From assembly GCA_016280345.1 (NCBI GenBank), contig JAEEGN010000210.1, forward strand, positions 1 to 30,243: DNA of 30,243 bases, read 5' to 3'. Each line of letters starts with the position of its first letter. Position 1 is the stretch's first letter. Positions 14,954 through 23,463 of this stretch are shown piece by piece. The translations under genes were made by a program, and so were the position numbers. The notes under the pieces were generated by a model, which saw only the letters and a list, made by a program, of their open reading frames with translations, searched no databases and was not told the origin of the DNA. This DNA comes from Selenomonadaceae bacterium. Lineage in GTDB: Bacteria > Bacillota > Negativicutes > Selenomonadales > Selenomonadaceae.

Positions 14954-14986
14954 CGCCCCGCGGGCTCGAATCGCTAAGATTTCATT
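14954..14986. repeat. direct repeat copy A between rpsO and ribF
   Basis: This 33-base segment is repeated 118 bases further right (15072-15104) with a single mismatch. It lies about 40 bases upstream of the rpsO -35 box. Confidence 0.85.
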
Positions 14987-15051
14987 TTGCGGTGGTTCAC
15001 TAGCATAACGCCGCGCCTTCGGCTTGCGTGATGCAAGTGTCCTGCGCATAC

Positions 15052-15104
15052 ATGAAATCTAAGCTCTTCTTCGCCCTGCGGGCTCGAATCGCTAAGATTT
15101 CATT
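15052..15104. repeat. direct repeat copy B within a 52-base imperfect palindrome at the ribF 3' end
   Basis: The second 33-base repeat copy (15072-15104) includes the ribF stop codon (15100-15102). Its end GCTAAGATTTCAT (15091-15103) is the inverted match, 12 of 13, of ATGAAATCTAAGC at 15052-15064, and the centre holds GCCC-TGC-GGGC, so the whole segment can fold into a long hairpin. It looks like a dispersed palindromic element. Copy A lacks the left arm. Confidence 0.7.
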
Positions 15105-16026
15105 GTAGATGGAAGATTCTTCGGGCCCGGCGCTCGTCGTCGCAGAGCTGCCGCCGGAGCTCGTCGGCGGAGCCGAAATGACGCTCCTCCCGCAGGCGCT
15201 CGATGAAGACCACCTTGAGCCGGACGCCGTAAAGGTCGCCGGCGTAGTCGAAGAGATGAATCTCCAGCCGGGATTCCTTGCCGTCAAAGGTGGGGTTGCT
15301 GCCGATGTTGGCGATGCCGAAGCGATCATGGCCTTTGAACCGCGCCCGAACTGCGTAGGCGCCGTCGGGGAGCATGGCCCGGTCCCGGTCGAGGGAGAGG
15401 TTCGCGGTGGGAAAGCCCAGGAGGTGGCCCCGGGCGTCGCCATGCTGCACCTCGCCGCTCACGGCGAAGGGCCGCCCCAGGAGGTCATTGACCGTCTTGA
15501 GGTCACCCCGGGCCAGAAGCGCCCGAATCCGGGTGCTGGAAACGACCTGGCCGTCAATGACGGTCAGGGGGCAGACCTCCACCCGGAATCCGTAGTGCGC
15601 AGCGGCTTCCCGCAGATACGCGGGCGTCCCTTCCCGGCCGGCGCCGAAGGAGTAATTCTCCCCGACGACAAGGCCCTGCGGCGCCGCCGTCTCCGCCAGA
15701 AACCGCAGAAAGTCGCCGGCGGTCATGGAGGCCAGCGCCCGGGTAAAATCCAGTTCAACCAGGAAATCGACGCCGAGCCGCTCCAGTACCTCCCGCCGGG
15801 CCTCCGCCGTCTCGATGCAGCGAGGGGCCCGTTCCGGGGCGAGGACGGAAAGCGGATGATTGCGGAACGTCACGACGAGGCCCGGCCGCGACTCCCGTGC
15901 CGCCCAGGCCAGCGCCCGCCGGATTACCTGCTGATGGCCCAGATGGAGGCCGTCAAAGGTCCCGAGGGCCATGACGCCCCGCTGATATGCCGGCGGGATT
16001 GCCGCCAGCGTTTCCCATACTTCCAT
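15100..16026 (-). CDS. ribF: bifunctional riboflavin kinase/FAD synthetase
   Basis: The 308-residue protein has both RibF domains. The N-terminal FAD synthetase (nucleotidyltransferase) shows LGTFDGLHLGHQ near residue 21, FRNHPLSVL and SSTRIRALLARGD near residue 167. The C-terminal flavokinase shows GFPTANLSLD near residue 204 and LRLEIHLFDYAGDLYG-like sequence later. It makes FMN from riboflavin and then FAD. ATG 16026 has no strong Shine-Dalgarno, only GAGAAATGG about 17 bases upstream, so translation may rely on coupling to truB, which ends 25 bases earlier. The last residues HLQ and the stop codon lie inside a repeated element shared with the intergenic region, which may have replaced the original 3' end. 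Confidence 0.95.
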   Translation of the reverse strand: MEVWETLAAIPPAYQRGVMALGTFDGLHLGHQQVIRRALAWAARESRPGLVVTFRNHPLSVLAPERAPRCIETAEARREVLERLGVDFLVELDFTRALASMTAGDFLRFLAETAAPQGLVVGENYSFGAGREGTPAYLREAAAHYGFRVEVCPLTVIDGQVVSSTRIRALLARGDLKTVNDLLGRPFAVSGEVQHGDARGHLLGFPTANLSLDRDRAMLPDGAYAVRARFKGHDRFGIANIGSNPTFDGKESRLEIHLFDYAGDLYGVRLKVVFIERLREERHFGSADELRRQLCDDERRARRIFHLQ

Positions 16027-16051
16027 TCAGTAACGCATCCATTTCTCGGAT

Positions 16052-16927
16052 TTATTGTGCCGTCCGGTAAACCTTTTCCGGCACGACGGACGATGTCTCC
16101 GGGTCGAAACGCCCGACGCCGAGGAATCCCGCCGGCCCATAGACCGCCAGACGTCCGCTGCCGGAAAAGCCGCTGTCGTGGTGGGACAGCCCGTGACAGA
16201 AAGCGTCCTCCCGGGCCGCGGGGAGGTCATACCGCCGCAGATGGGACAGGTACCGCTCCGGCGGCTCGACGGCGCTTTCGCCCCGCGCCGCGATCTCCTC
16301 CAGCGTGACGGCGTCCTCCAAACGGAAAGCGCCCACCCGCCGCCGCAGCAGGAACGCCATGACCGCCGGGATTTGAAGTCGCTCCCCGAAATCGCGGCAC
16401 AGGGAACGGATATAGGTCCCCTTGGAGCAGTCCACGTCGATGCGCAGGAAATCCCGCCCCGCCGCCAGGATGGCCAGGCGGTGGATCGTGACCTCCCGGG
16501 CCGGCAGCTCGACGCGGACGTTCTGTCGCGTGAGGTCACAGGCCCGCCGCCCGTTGATCTTGACGGCGGAGTACACGGGCGGCACCTGCCGAATGGTTCC
16601 GGTCAGGCTCCGGGCCGCCTCCAGCAGCGTCTCCCGGTCCGGCAGCGTGAAACTGTCCGCCGTCGCCACCGGCTCGCCCAGATCGTCGCCGCTGTCCGTG
16701 GCCAGGCCGAATCGCACCTCCGCCCGGTAGGACTTATCCACCTCGTCCAGGTACTCGATGAGACGCGTGGCGCGTCCCAACGCCACCGGCAACACCCCGG
16801 CGGCCCCCGGGTCGAGGGTGCCGGCGTGACCCGCCTTCTTCACCTTCAGCGTCCGGCGGACAAAACTCACCACGTCGTGAGAGGTCATGCCCGGCGGCTT
16901 CAGGACGTTGAGGAAGCCGTCCGTCAT
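16052..16927 (-). CDS. truB: tRNA pseudouridine(55) synthase TruB
   Basis: The 291-residue protein is TruB. It begins MTDGFLNVLKPPGMTSHDVV, and carries GHAGTLDPGAAGVLPVALG with the catalytic aspartate D39, then YRAEVRFGLATDSGD, RQVPPVYSAVKINGRRA and DVDCSKGTYIRSLCRD. It isomerises U55 in the T-loop of tRNAs. The C-terminal part looks like a PUA-type RNA-binding extension. The ATG at 16927 overlaps the nrnA stop as ATGA; the longer open frame lies inside nrnA and is rejected. Confidence 0.96.
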   Translation of the reverse strand: MTDGFLNVLKPPGMTSHDVVSFVRRTLKVKKAGHAGTLDPGAAGVLPVALGRATRLIEYLDEVDKSYRAEVRFGLATDSGDDLGEPVATADSFTLPDRETLLEAARSLTGTIRQVPPVYSAVKINGRRACDLTRQNVRVELPAREVTIHRLAILAAGRDFLRIDVDCSKGTYIRSLCRDFGERLQIPAVMAFLLRRRVGAFRLEDAVTLEEIAARGESAVEPPERYLSHLRRYDLPAAREDAFCHGLSHHDSGFSGSGRLAVYGPAGFLGVGRFDPETSSVVPEKVYRTAQ

Positions 16928-17868
16928 AGCGGCGGCAGAAGCTCGTCGATCGCTGTCTGGATCGTGCGCCTGGCCTCCGCCAGCGTCATCTCCAGCGTGC
17001 AGCCGGCCGCCCGGACATGGCCGCCGCCGCCGAACCGCGTGACGATCTTCGAGACATCGAGACCCTTGGAGCGGAGGCTCACCCGGCAACGCGCCGGCTC
17101 CAGGCAGCGGATCAGCACCGCCACCTCGACCCCTTCGATAACCCGTATCATATCGATGAAGCCTTCACTGGATTCCAGCCGCGCGGTCAGTTCCTGGTCG
17201 AGATAGAGCCCGGCCACCCGGTTGCCGGAAGACATCTCCAGCGTCCGGAGCGCCGCCGCCTGTCCCTCGAAAACGGACAAAGGCTTCGTCTCGATATTCT
17301 CGGAGACGACGTTCGGCTTCACCCCCGCCTCCAACAGCCGGGCCGCGGCGCGGAACGTTGACGGGCGGGTGTTGGAAAAGCGGAAGAAGCCGGTATCCGC
17401 CGCCAGCCCCGTATAGAGAGGCAGCGCCATATCCAGCGGGAAATCCGTCCCCAGGTGGACGGCGATGTCGTAAATCATCTCCGACGTGGCCGCCCGGTTC
17501 TCGATGTAATAAAAGTCGGCGGTCTGCTTATTGGTGACGTGATGGTCGATATTGAGCACCGGCACGCCGGGGGCCAGCTTCAGCGTCTCCCCGACGCGCT
17601 CCAGGTCCGCGTCCAGGACGACCATGAGGTCCGGCTTCGGTATTTCTACGTCAGGCCGCTGGATTTCGTTGAAGCCCGGCAGGAAGGCCAGATTCTGCGG
17701 CATCTTGTCGTCGATATAGACCGTCGCTTGCTTCCCCTTCGCCCGGAGAAGCACCGCCAGACCCAGCGCCGAACCGACGGCGTCGCCGTCCGGGTTCACG
17801 TGAGCGGTGATTGCCAGTCGGTCGGCTTCCATCAGATTCTTCGCCGCTTCCTCCATCGTGATCTTCAT
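16924..17868 (-). CDS. nrnA: DHH/DHHA1 phosphoesterase, NrnA-type oligoribonuclease/pAp phosphatase
   Basis: The 314-residue protein is a DHH-family phosphodiesterase. Its N-terminal DHH domain has AITAHVNPDGDAVGSALGL near residue 20, VVLDADLERVG and the signature NIDHHVTN near residue 107; a DTGFF motif follows. The C-terminal DHHA1 domain ends with RFGGGGHVRAAGC. B. subtilis NrnA degrades nanoRNAs and dephosphorylates 3'-phosphoadenosine 5'-phosphate. ATG 17868 overlaps the rbfA stop as ATGA. Its place between rbfA and truB is conserved in many Bacillota. Confidence 0.93.
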   Translation of the reverse strand: MKITMEEAAKNLMEADRLAITAHVNPDGDAVGSALGLAVLLRAKGKQATVYIDDKMPQNLAFLPGFNEIQRPDVEIPKPDLMVVLDADLERVGETLKLAPGVPVLNIDHHVTNKQTADFYYIENRAATSEMIYDIAVHLGTDFPLDMALPLYTGLAADTGFFRFSNTRPSTFRAAARLLEAGVKPNVVSENIETKPLSVFEGQAAALRTLEMSSGNRVAGLYLDQELTARLESSEGFIDMIRVIEGVEVAVLIRCLEPARCRVSLRSKGLDVSKIVTRFGGGGHVRAAGCTLEMTLAEARRTIQTAIDELLPPL

Positions 17869-18221
17869 TCAATCCCCTCCTCCCGGCTAATCTGCTGCAA
17901 TAGTTCCTGAATATGGACGCTGTAGTCCAGCGACTTGTCAAGGGCCAGCGAAAGCTCCGGCGTATAGCGGAGCCGTACCCGATGGCCGATTTCCCGCCGC
18001 AGGTAACCGAGGGAGCTCACGAGGCCCCGCCAGCAGTCCTTGATCTGCTGCTCGTTGCCCATGAGGCTCACATAGACCCGGGCGTTCCGAAGGTCGCTGG
18101 ACACGTCCACCTTCGTCACGGTCACGAAACCGATGCGGGGATCCTTCAGATCCTGCAGGATGATCTTACTGAGTTCCTGCTTCATCAGTTCCTGGACCCG
18201 TTCCATTCGTAACTGTCCCAT
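17865..18221 (-). CDS. rbfA: 30S ribosome-binding factor A
   Basis: The 118-residue protein has the RbfA pattern: RMERVQELMKQELSKIILQ, LKDPRIGFVTVTKVDVSSDL, ARVYVSLMG and LRREIGHRVRLRYTPELSLALD. It binds the 30S subunit during late 16S maturation. ATG 18221 follows GGAAAGAGGG. It is 12 bases after infB and overlaps nrnA by four bases. Confidence 0.97.
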   Translation of the reverse strand: MGQLRMERVQELMKQELSKIILQDLKDPRIGFVTVTKVDVSSDLRNARVYVSLMGNEQQIKDCWRGLVSSLGYLRREIGHRVRLRYTPELSLALDKSLDYSVHIQELLQQISREEGIE

Positions 18222-18233
18222 TTCCCTCTTTCC

Positions 18234-21185
18234 TTACGATTCGTCGCCGTGCCGCTCCGCCGCCTCGGCGTTGACCTCGGCAATGGAGGTGGCGACCTCC
18301 TCCATGGCATAGACTTCAAGGATATCTCCTTCCTTGAAATCACGGTAATCCTTGATGGTCAGGCCGCACTCGTAGCCGGCGGCCACCTCCTTGACGTCGT
18401 CCTTGAAACGCCGCAGGGAGTCGATCTCGCCGTCGTGAACCACGACGTTGTCCCGCAGGATGCGGATCTTCGAGCTGTTCGTGACCTTGCCCTCCAGCAC
18501 GTACGAACCGGCCACCAGCGCCTTCGAGAACTTCATGACCTGGCGGATTTCCACTTTGCCCTGGATGACTTCCTTGTACTTCGGCGCCAGCAGGCCGGAC
18601 ATGGCCGCCTTGACGTCGTTCAGGGCGTCGTAGATGACCTGGTAGGTGCGGATATCCACCTTCTCGAGGTCGGCCACGCGGCGGGCATTGGCGTCCGGCC
18701 GCACGTTGAAAGCGATGATGATGGCGTTGGCCGCCGAAGCCAGTGTAACGTCGGACTCGCTGACCGCGCCGACGCCGGAGTGTACGATGCTGACCCGGAC
18801 CTCATCGTTCTTGTTGAGGGCCAGCAGCGAGCTGTTCAGCGCCTCGACAGAACCCTGGACGTCGGCCTTGATGACGATGTTGAGATCCTTGATGTGGCCC
18901 GCCTGGATCTGTTGGAACAGATCGTCCAGCGAGACCTTCTTCGACTTGATGAGCTCGGTGCGCTGCTTCTCGATGCGCTTTTCCGCGATGGAGCGGGCCA
19001 GCTTCTCGTCGAGCACCGCCAGCTGGTCGCCGGCTTCGGGTACGCCGGACAGGCCGAGCACCTCCACCGGCATCGAGGGCGGCGCCTTGCGGACTGTCTC
19101 GCCGCGGTCGTTGACCATAGCCCGGACCTTGCCGAAGGTAGTGCCGGCGATGATGGAATCGCCGACCCGCAACGTACCGTTCTGGACGAGAACTGTCGCC
19201 ACCGGACCGCGCCCCTTGTCGAGCTGGGCTTCGATGATGACGCCGCGGGCGTCGCGATTCGGGTTCGCCTTGAACTCGTGTACCTCGGCCACCAGCAGGA
19301 TCATCTCCAGCAGGTCGTCGATACCGATTTGCTGCTTCGCCGAGACCGGCACCATGATGGTATCGCCGCCCCATTCCTCGGACACCAGCTCATGCTCCAT
19401 GAGCTCCTTCTTGACGCGCTCGGGGTTGGCACCGGGCTTGTCGATCTTGTTGATGGCGACGATGATGGGAACGCCCGCCGCCTGGGCATGATGGATGGCT
19501 TCCACCGTCTGGGGCATGACGCCGTCGTCCGCCGCCACGACCAGAACGGCGATATCCGTGACCTGGGCGCCGCGGGCCCGCATGGCCGTGAACGCCTCAT
19601 GGCCCGGCGTATCGAGGAAGACGATCTTCTTGCCCTTGCAGTTCACCTGATACGCGCCGATACGCTGGGTGATGCCGCCGGCCTCGTGGGCCGAAACAGA
19701 GCTCTTGCGGATGACGTCCAGCAGCGACGTCTTGCCGTGATCGACGTGGCCCATGACCGTCACCACCGGCGGACGGATCGCCAGGGACTTCGGATCGTCC
19801 TGGATCTCCGGGATCTCCGTCGGGTCCGTTTCCGGCGGCAATGCCTCCGCGGTAACGCCGAACTCACTGGCGACAAGGGCTGCCGTGTCAAAATCAATCT
19901 CCTGATTGATGGTCGCCATGACGCCCATCAGGAACAATTTCTTCACGACTTCCGCCGCCGTATAGCTCATCTTGCTGGCCAGGTCCTTGACCGCGATGGT
20001 CTCGCCCAGCTTGATGTGCTTCGGGCGAATGATTTCCACCTTCTGGGCCGGCTGCTGCCCCTTGTTCTTGCGGTTCGCCTTGCCGCCACGGTTGTTGCCG
20101 CCGCCACGGTTGAACAGATTGCCGCCGCCGTTCCGGCCGTCAAAGCCGTTCCCCTTGCCGCGGAAGCCGTTGCCGTTGCCCCGGCCGCCGTTGTTGTTGC
20201 CCCGGTTGTTGTTGCCATTATTGCCGTTGTCCCGGCGGCGGCGGTTGTTGTCGCCACCGCGGCCGTTGTCGCCGGCACCGCTGTTATTGCCGTTGTTGCG
20301 CGGACGGCCGCCGCCGTTGTTGAAGCCGGCGCCGCGATTCCCGCCCGCGCCGCCGTTTCCTGCCGGGCGGTTGCCGCCCGCGGATCCCATGCCGCTGCCC
20401 ATCGGGCGATTGCCGCCCGCGGAGCTCATGCCACCGCCCATCGGACGATTGCCGCTCATGCCGCCTCCCATCGGACGGTTGCCGCCCGCGGAGCCCGCGC
20501 CACCCATCGGACGATTCCCGCTCATGCCGCCGCTCATCGGACGGTTGCCTCCCGTGGAGCCCGCGCCACTCATCGGACGATTCCCGTTCATGCCACTGCC
20601 CATCGGACGGCTGCCGTTATTGGCGTAACGACGGCCGTCGAAGGACTGGTTCTGCGGGATGACCGGCCGGGGACGGTTCGCCCCTTCCGGGCGGGAATGA
20701 TTGGGCATGCCGGCGTTATTTCCCGGCCGACGCCCGACTTCCGGGCCGGGCCGTCCCGCCGGATGGCCGGAAACCTCAGCGTTCCCCCGGGGGCGGTCGC
20801 CGTGATTCTCCGACGCCGGCCTGACCGCCGACTCCGGCTTCTTCTCCTCCCTCGGCGAGGCCGGCTTGTCTTCGGCTTTCGGCGAAACCGGCTCCTGCGG
20901 TCTCGGCGGTTCTTTCGGTTTCGGCGGCTCCTGCGGCTTCAGCCCCGAAGTCTCCTTGGGCTTTCCGATCTTCCCCGTCTCCTTCGGTTTCTCCGGCGCC
21001 TTCGGTTTGACCGGCTGCCGGACCGCGTTGCCGTTGAAAATGTTCCGCAGCAACTCCCGTTCCTCTTCGCCGACGCTGCTCATATGACTCGTGACTTTAT
21101 GCCCGTTCCTCTCCAAGAGATTCAAAACGATCTTGTTCTCCGTATGGAATTCCTTCGCTAACTCCCATACTCTGTATTTTGTCAT
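18234..21185 (-). CDS. infB: translation initiation factor IF-2 with long Gly/Asn/Arg-rich segment
   Basis: The 983-residue protein is IF-2, the GTPase that places initiator tRNA on the 30S subunit. Residues 1-50 form an IF2_N module (MTKYRVWELAKEF). Residues 55-125 are Pro/Lys/Glu-rich. Residues 191-285 consist of about nine GNRPM-type repeats. Residues 286-377 are Asn/Gly/Arg-rich. A second IF2_N module lies near 390-450. The GTPase has GHVDHGKT (479-486), DTPGHE (525-530) and NKID (579-582), followed by the C1/C2 domains. ATG 21185 is chosen over an upstream in-frame ATG at 21206 because GGAGGTGG precedes it and MTKYRVWEL is the canonical start. It is 17 bases after ylxQ. Confidence 0.97.
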   Translation of the reverse strand: MTKYRVWELAKEFHTENKIVLNLLERNGHKVTSHMSSVGEEERELLRNIFNGNAVRQPVKPKAPEKPKETGKIGKPKETSGLKPQEPPKPKEPPRPQEPVSPKAEDKPASPREEKKPESAVRPASENHGDRPRGNAEVSGHPAGRPGPEVGRRPGNNAGMPNHSRPEGANRPRPVIPQNQSFDGRRYANNGSRPMGSGMNGNRPMSGAGSTGGNRPMSGGMSGNRPMGGAGSAGGNRPMGGGMSGNRPMGGGMSSAGGNRPMGSGMGSAGGNRPAGNGGAGGNRGAGFNNGGGRPRNNGNNSGAGDNGRGGDNNRRRRDNGNNGNNNRGNNNGGRGNGNGFRGKGNGFDGRNGGGNLFNRGGGNNRGGKANRKNKGQQPAQKVEIIRPKHIKLGETIAVKDLASKMSYTAAEVVKKLFLMGVMATINQEIDFDTAALVASEFGVTAEALPPETDPTEIPEIQDDPKSLAIRPPVVTVMGHVDHGKTSLLDVIRKSSVSAHEAGGITQRIGAYQVNCKGKKIVFLDTPGHEAFTAMRARGAQVTDIAVLVVAADDGVMPQTVEAIHHAQAAGVPIIVAINKIDKPGANPERVKKELMEHELVSEEWGGDTIMVPVSAKQQIGIDDLLEMILLVAEVHEFKANPNRDARGVIIEAQLDKGRGPVATVLVQNGTLRVGDSIIAGTTFGKVRAMVNDRGETVRKAPPSMPVEVLGLSGVPEAGDQLAVLDEKLARSIAEKRIEKQRTELIKSKKVSLDDLFQQIQAGHIKDLNIVIKADVQGSVEALNSSLLALNKNDEVRVSIVHSGVGAVSESDVTLASAANAIIIAFNVRPDANARRVADLEKVDIRTYQVIYDALNDVKAAMSGLLAPKYKEVIQGKVEIRQVMKFSKALVAGSYVLEGKVTNSSKIRILRDNVVVHDGEIDSLRRFKDDVKEVAAGYECGLTIKDYRDFKEGDILEVYAMEEVATSIAEVNAEAAERHGDES
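20333..20615 (-). repeat. tandem repeat inside infB encoding GNRPM units
   Basis: About nine imperfect units of 30-39 bases encode variants of GNRPMGGGMS and GNRPMGGAGSAG. They are nearly identical in sequence and so are prone to length change by slippage or recombination. Confidence 0.85.
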
Positions 21186-21202
21186 GGGACCACCTCCGTA
21201 AC

Positions 21203-21514
21203 TCATCCCGCACCCCGGAGCCGTTCCTCCAGAGCCTTGCTGAACCCTTTATCCAAAAGGACCGCCACAGCCCGGTCTCCCCGGCCCAGGCAACGTCCCA
21301 GATCTTCCTTTGTCAGACAGACGACCATCGGCACCCGGCATTTTCCCGCCCGGACCGCCATGTCCCGCTTTGTGGTCTCGGAGGCGTCCTCCGCTACCAG
21401 AAGCAGCGCCGCCCGGCCCGCGTCCATGGCCTGCGTGGCCGCGAACGCGCCCGAGGCCACCTTGCCGGCCCGCTGCGCCATGCTCAGGAGATCGACTGCC
21501 TTCTTCCCCGCCAT
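21203..21514 (-). CDS. ylxQ: L7Ae-family ribosomal protein-like YlxQ
   Basis: The 103-residue protein shows the L7Ae/L30e/S12e fold pattern: KAVDLLSMAQRAGKVASGAFA, ALLLVAEDASETTKRDM, and RVPMVVCLTKEDLGRCLGR. B. subtilis YlxQ is a kink-turn-binding protein encoded between ylxR and infB, the same place as here. The role in vivo is not settled. Its start at 21514 lies close behind the ylxR stop; it ends 17 bases before the infB start. Confidence 0.92.
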   Translation of the reverse strand: MAGKKAVDLLSMAQRAGKVASGAFAATQAMDAGRAALLLVAEDASETTKRDMAVRAGKCRVPMVVCLTKEDLGRCLGRGDRAVAVLLDKGFSKALEERLRGAG

Positions 21515-21517
21515 CGC

Positions 21518-21793
21518 TCACGCCTCCGACGGGAAAAGCCCGGCCCGCAGCGCCGCGATTGCCTCCGGGGGAACCGGCCCCTGGAAGGCCTTGGCGAAGC
21601 GATGACCCTTCACCGCCGCCTCGAAGCACTCGGCCCGATGGCACAGATAGGCGCCGCGCCCCGGCTTCTTGCCCGTGAAATCAACCGCAAACTCCCCCTC
21701 GGGGCTCCGCACGATCCGCACCATTTCCTTCTTGGGCCGGGCCGTCTGGCAGCCGATACAAAGGCGCTGCGGTATCTTCTTCGGCCGCGCCAT
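21518..21793 (-). CDS. ylxR: YlxR family RNA-binding protein (RnpM)
   Basis: The 91-residue protein has the DUF448/YlxR pattern: PQRLCIGCQTARPKKEMVRIVR, then GRGAYLCHRAECFEAAVKGHRFAKAF (in two parts). Cysteine pairs CIGC and CHRAEC are visible. In B. subtilis the homologue binds RNase P RNA and modulates its activity. ATG 21793 is preferred over the adjacent GTG at 21796 because AGGAG lies seven bases from the ATG but only four from the GTG; either choice overlaps the nusA stop. It lies between nusA and ylxQ as in most Bacillota. Confidence 0.93.
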   Translation of the reverse strand: MARPKKIPQRLCIGCQTARPKKEMVRIVRSPEGEFAVDFTGKKPGRGAYLCHRAECFEAAVKGHRFAKAFQGPVPPEAIAALRAGLFPSEA

Positions 21794-22953
21794 CACTCGT
21801 CTCCTTCCGCCGTAAAGGCCTCCTCACCGGTAACCTCGACCACGTCCATGTTCTCATCCAGTTCCTCGCCCTCGGCCTGGGACTCGCTGCGGATATCGAT
21901 CTTCCAGCCGGTGAGCTTGGCCGCCAGCCGCGCGTTCTGCCCTTCCTTGCCGATGGCCAGGGAAAGCTGGTAATCCGGCACGACCACCCGGGACACCTTT
22001 TCCTCCTCGTTGACCGCCACCGAGACCACCTTGGCCGGACTCAGCGCGTTGGCGATGTAGCGGGCGGCGTCGGCGTTCCACTTCACGATGTCAATCTTCT
22101 CGTTGCGCAGCTCGTTCACGACGGCCTGCACCCGCAGCCCCTTGTGACCGACGCAGGCGCCCACGGGATCGACTTCCTCCTCCCGGGAGAACACGGCGAT
22201 TTTCGAGCGCATGCCCGACTCCCGGGCCACCGACTTGATCTCGACGATGCCCTCCTGGATCTCCGGCACTTCCAGCTCGAAGAGCCGCTTCAGGAGGCCC
22301 GGGTGCGTCCGCGAAACCGAGATCTGCGGCCCCTTGGAGGTCTTGCGGACTTCCAGGATATAGGCCTTGATGCGGTCGCCGTAATGGTACTCCTCGCCGT
22401 CGATCTGCTCGGTGGCCGGCAGGATGGCCTCCGTCTTGCCGAGATCAATATATACGTTATGGTTCTCCACCCGCTGTACCGTACCGGTGACGATATCGCT
22501 GGAACGGCTGGAGAACTCGTCGAAAATGTTGCCCCGCTCGGCCTCCCGGATGCGCTGCACCACGACCTGCTTGGCGGTCTGAGCGGCAATCCGGCCGAAA
22601 TTCGCCGGCGTCACCTCGATCTCCAGCACGTCGTCCACCTCGTAATCGGGGCTGATGGCCCGGGCGTCCGCCAGAGAAATCTCGATGACGTCGTTGACGA
22701 CCTCTTCCACGACCGTCTTGATGGCGTAAACATGGTACTCGCCCGTCGCCCGGTCCAACAGCACCCGGACGTTCTGCGCCGAGCTGAAGTTCCGGCGGTA
22801 GGCGGAAATCAGCGCCGCTTCGATAGCGTCGAACAGGATCTCGGGTGAGATGCCCCGCTCCCGGCCCAACTCCTCGAAAGCCTGCATGAACTCCTGGGAG
22901 CGGTCAATCTCCCGGACCTTTTTCTTGGCTTTGCCTCTGCTGCTCTTGATCAA
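21793..22953 (-). CDS. nusA: transcription termination/antitermination protein NusA
   Basis: The 386-residue protein has an N-terminal RNA polymerase-binding domain (MQAFEELGRERGISPEILFDA), an S1 domain (GTVQRVENHNVYIDLGKTEA), and two KH domains (VGACVGHKGLRVQAVVNELR and LAIGKEGQNARLAAKLTGWKIDI, each in part). It lacks the extra acidic repeats of E. coli NusA and has an acidic tail (AEGEELDENMDVVEVTGEE). The likely start is TTG at 22953, nine bases after GGGAGG; this adds a Lys/Arg-rich extension before the usual family start near residue 19-23. An inner ATG at residue 23 has AGGAG only three bases away, so TTG is favoured. It is 21 bases after rimP. Confidence 0.95.
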   Translation of the reverse strand: MIKSSRGKAKKKVREIDRSQEFMQAFEELGRERGISPEILFDAIEAALISAYRRNFSSAQNVRVLLDRATGEYHVYAIKTVVEEVVNDVIEISLADARAISPDYEVDDVLEIEVTPANFGRIAAQTAKQVVVQRIREAERGNIFDEFSSRSSDIVTGTVQRVENHNVYIDLGKTEAILPATEQIDGEEYHYGDRIKAYILEVRKTSKGPQISVSRTHPGLLKRLFELEVPEIQEGIVEIKSVARESGMRSKIAVFSREEEVDPVGACVGHKGLRVQAVVNELRNEKIDIVKWNADAARYIANALSPAKVVSVAVNEEEKVSRVVVPDYQLSLAIGKEGQNARLAAKLTGWKIDIRSESQAEGEELDENMDVVEVTGEEAFTAEGDE

Positions 22954-22974
22954 AATGAAAATCCTCCCATACCC

Positions 22975-23421
22975 TTATATATCTATATGCAACCGCACCT
23001 GCGCGATCTTTTCCCGGGGAATCGGCGCCCGACCTTCCAGGGTCAGGGCCTTCCCGTCCCAGGCCGCCAGCGTTCCCGTCAGGGACTTTTCGCCGTCCAG
23101 CGGCTCATAGAGGGAGACGTCGACGGTCTTTCCCATCTCCCGCTCGAAATCCCGGTCTTTCTTCAGCACCCGGTCCAGCCCCGGCGAAGAGACCTCCAGA
23201 ATATAGCTCTCCGGCACGACGTCCTGCCGGTCCAGCTCGGCCTCCAGGCGTTCGCTGAATCGCTGGCAATCCTCGATGCCGATGCCGCCGGGCTGATCGA
23301 TGAACACCCGAAGGTACCAGTCCTTCTCCTTCACGTATTCCAGGTCCACCAGTTCCAGGCCCACCTCCCGGGCAATCCCCTCAGCGATCGGTTCCACGGC
23401 CTTCTCCACATAGCCTGCCAT
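22975..23421 (-). CDS. rimP: ribosome maturation factor RimP
   Basis: The 148-residue protein matches RimP: VEKAVEPIAEGIAREVGLELVDLEY, VFIDQPGGIGIEDCQRFSE, SYILEVSSPGLDRVLKKDRDFER, and a C-terminal SH3-like part ending REKIAQVRLHIDI (each family-typical). It assists 30S assembly. ATG 23421 follows GGGGAGGCGG. It is the first gene of the long operon running to ribF, behind a good promoter and a strong leader hairpin. Confidence 0.96.
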   Translation of the reverse strand: MAGYVEKAVEPIAEGIAREVGLELVDLEYVKEKDWYLRVFIDQPGGIGIEDCQRFSERLEAELDRQDVVPESYILEVSSPGLDRVLKKDRDFEREMGKTVDVSLYEPLDGEKSLTGTLAAWDGKALTLEGRAPIPREKIAQVRLHIDI

Positions 23422-23463
23422 TCATCCGCCTCCCCACCTTGAAAACATTTGCCGCATAAGAGT

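Noticed and set aside
14962..14976. tRNA T-arm-like string CGATTCGAGCCC in the repeat
   Set aside because: No acceptor, anticodon or D arm can be folded around either copy, so it is not a tRNA.
14798..15443. Minus-strand frames that include NEILAIRAR twice
   Set aside because: Both are readings through the 33-base repeat and the ribF end; no ribosome site and no coding signature outside the repeat.
20333..20615. CRISPR-like or intergenic tandem repeat
   Set aside because: The units lie in frame inside infB and encode GNRPM repeats; no spacers or cas genes are present.
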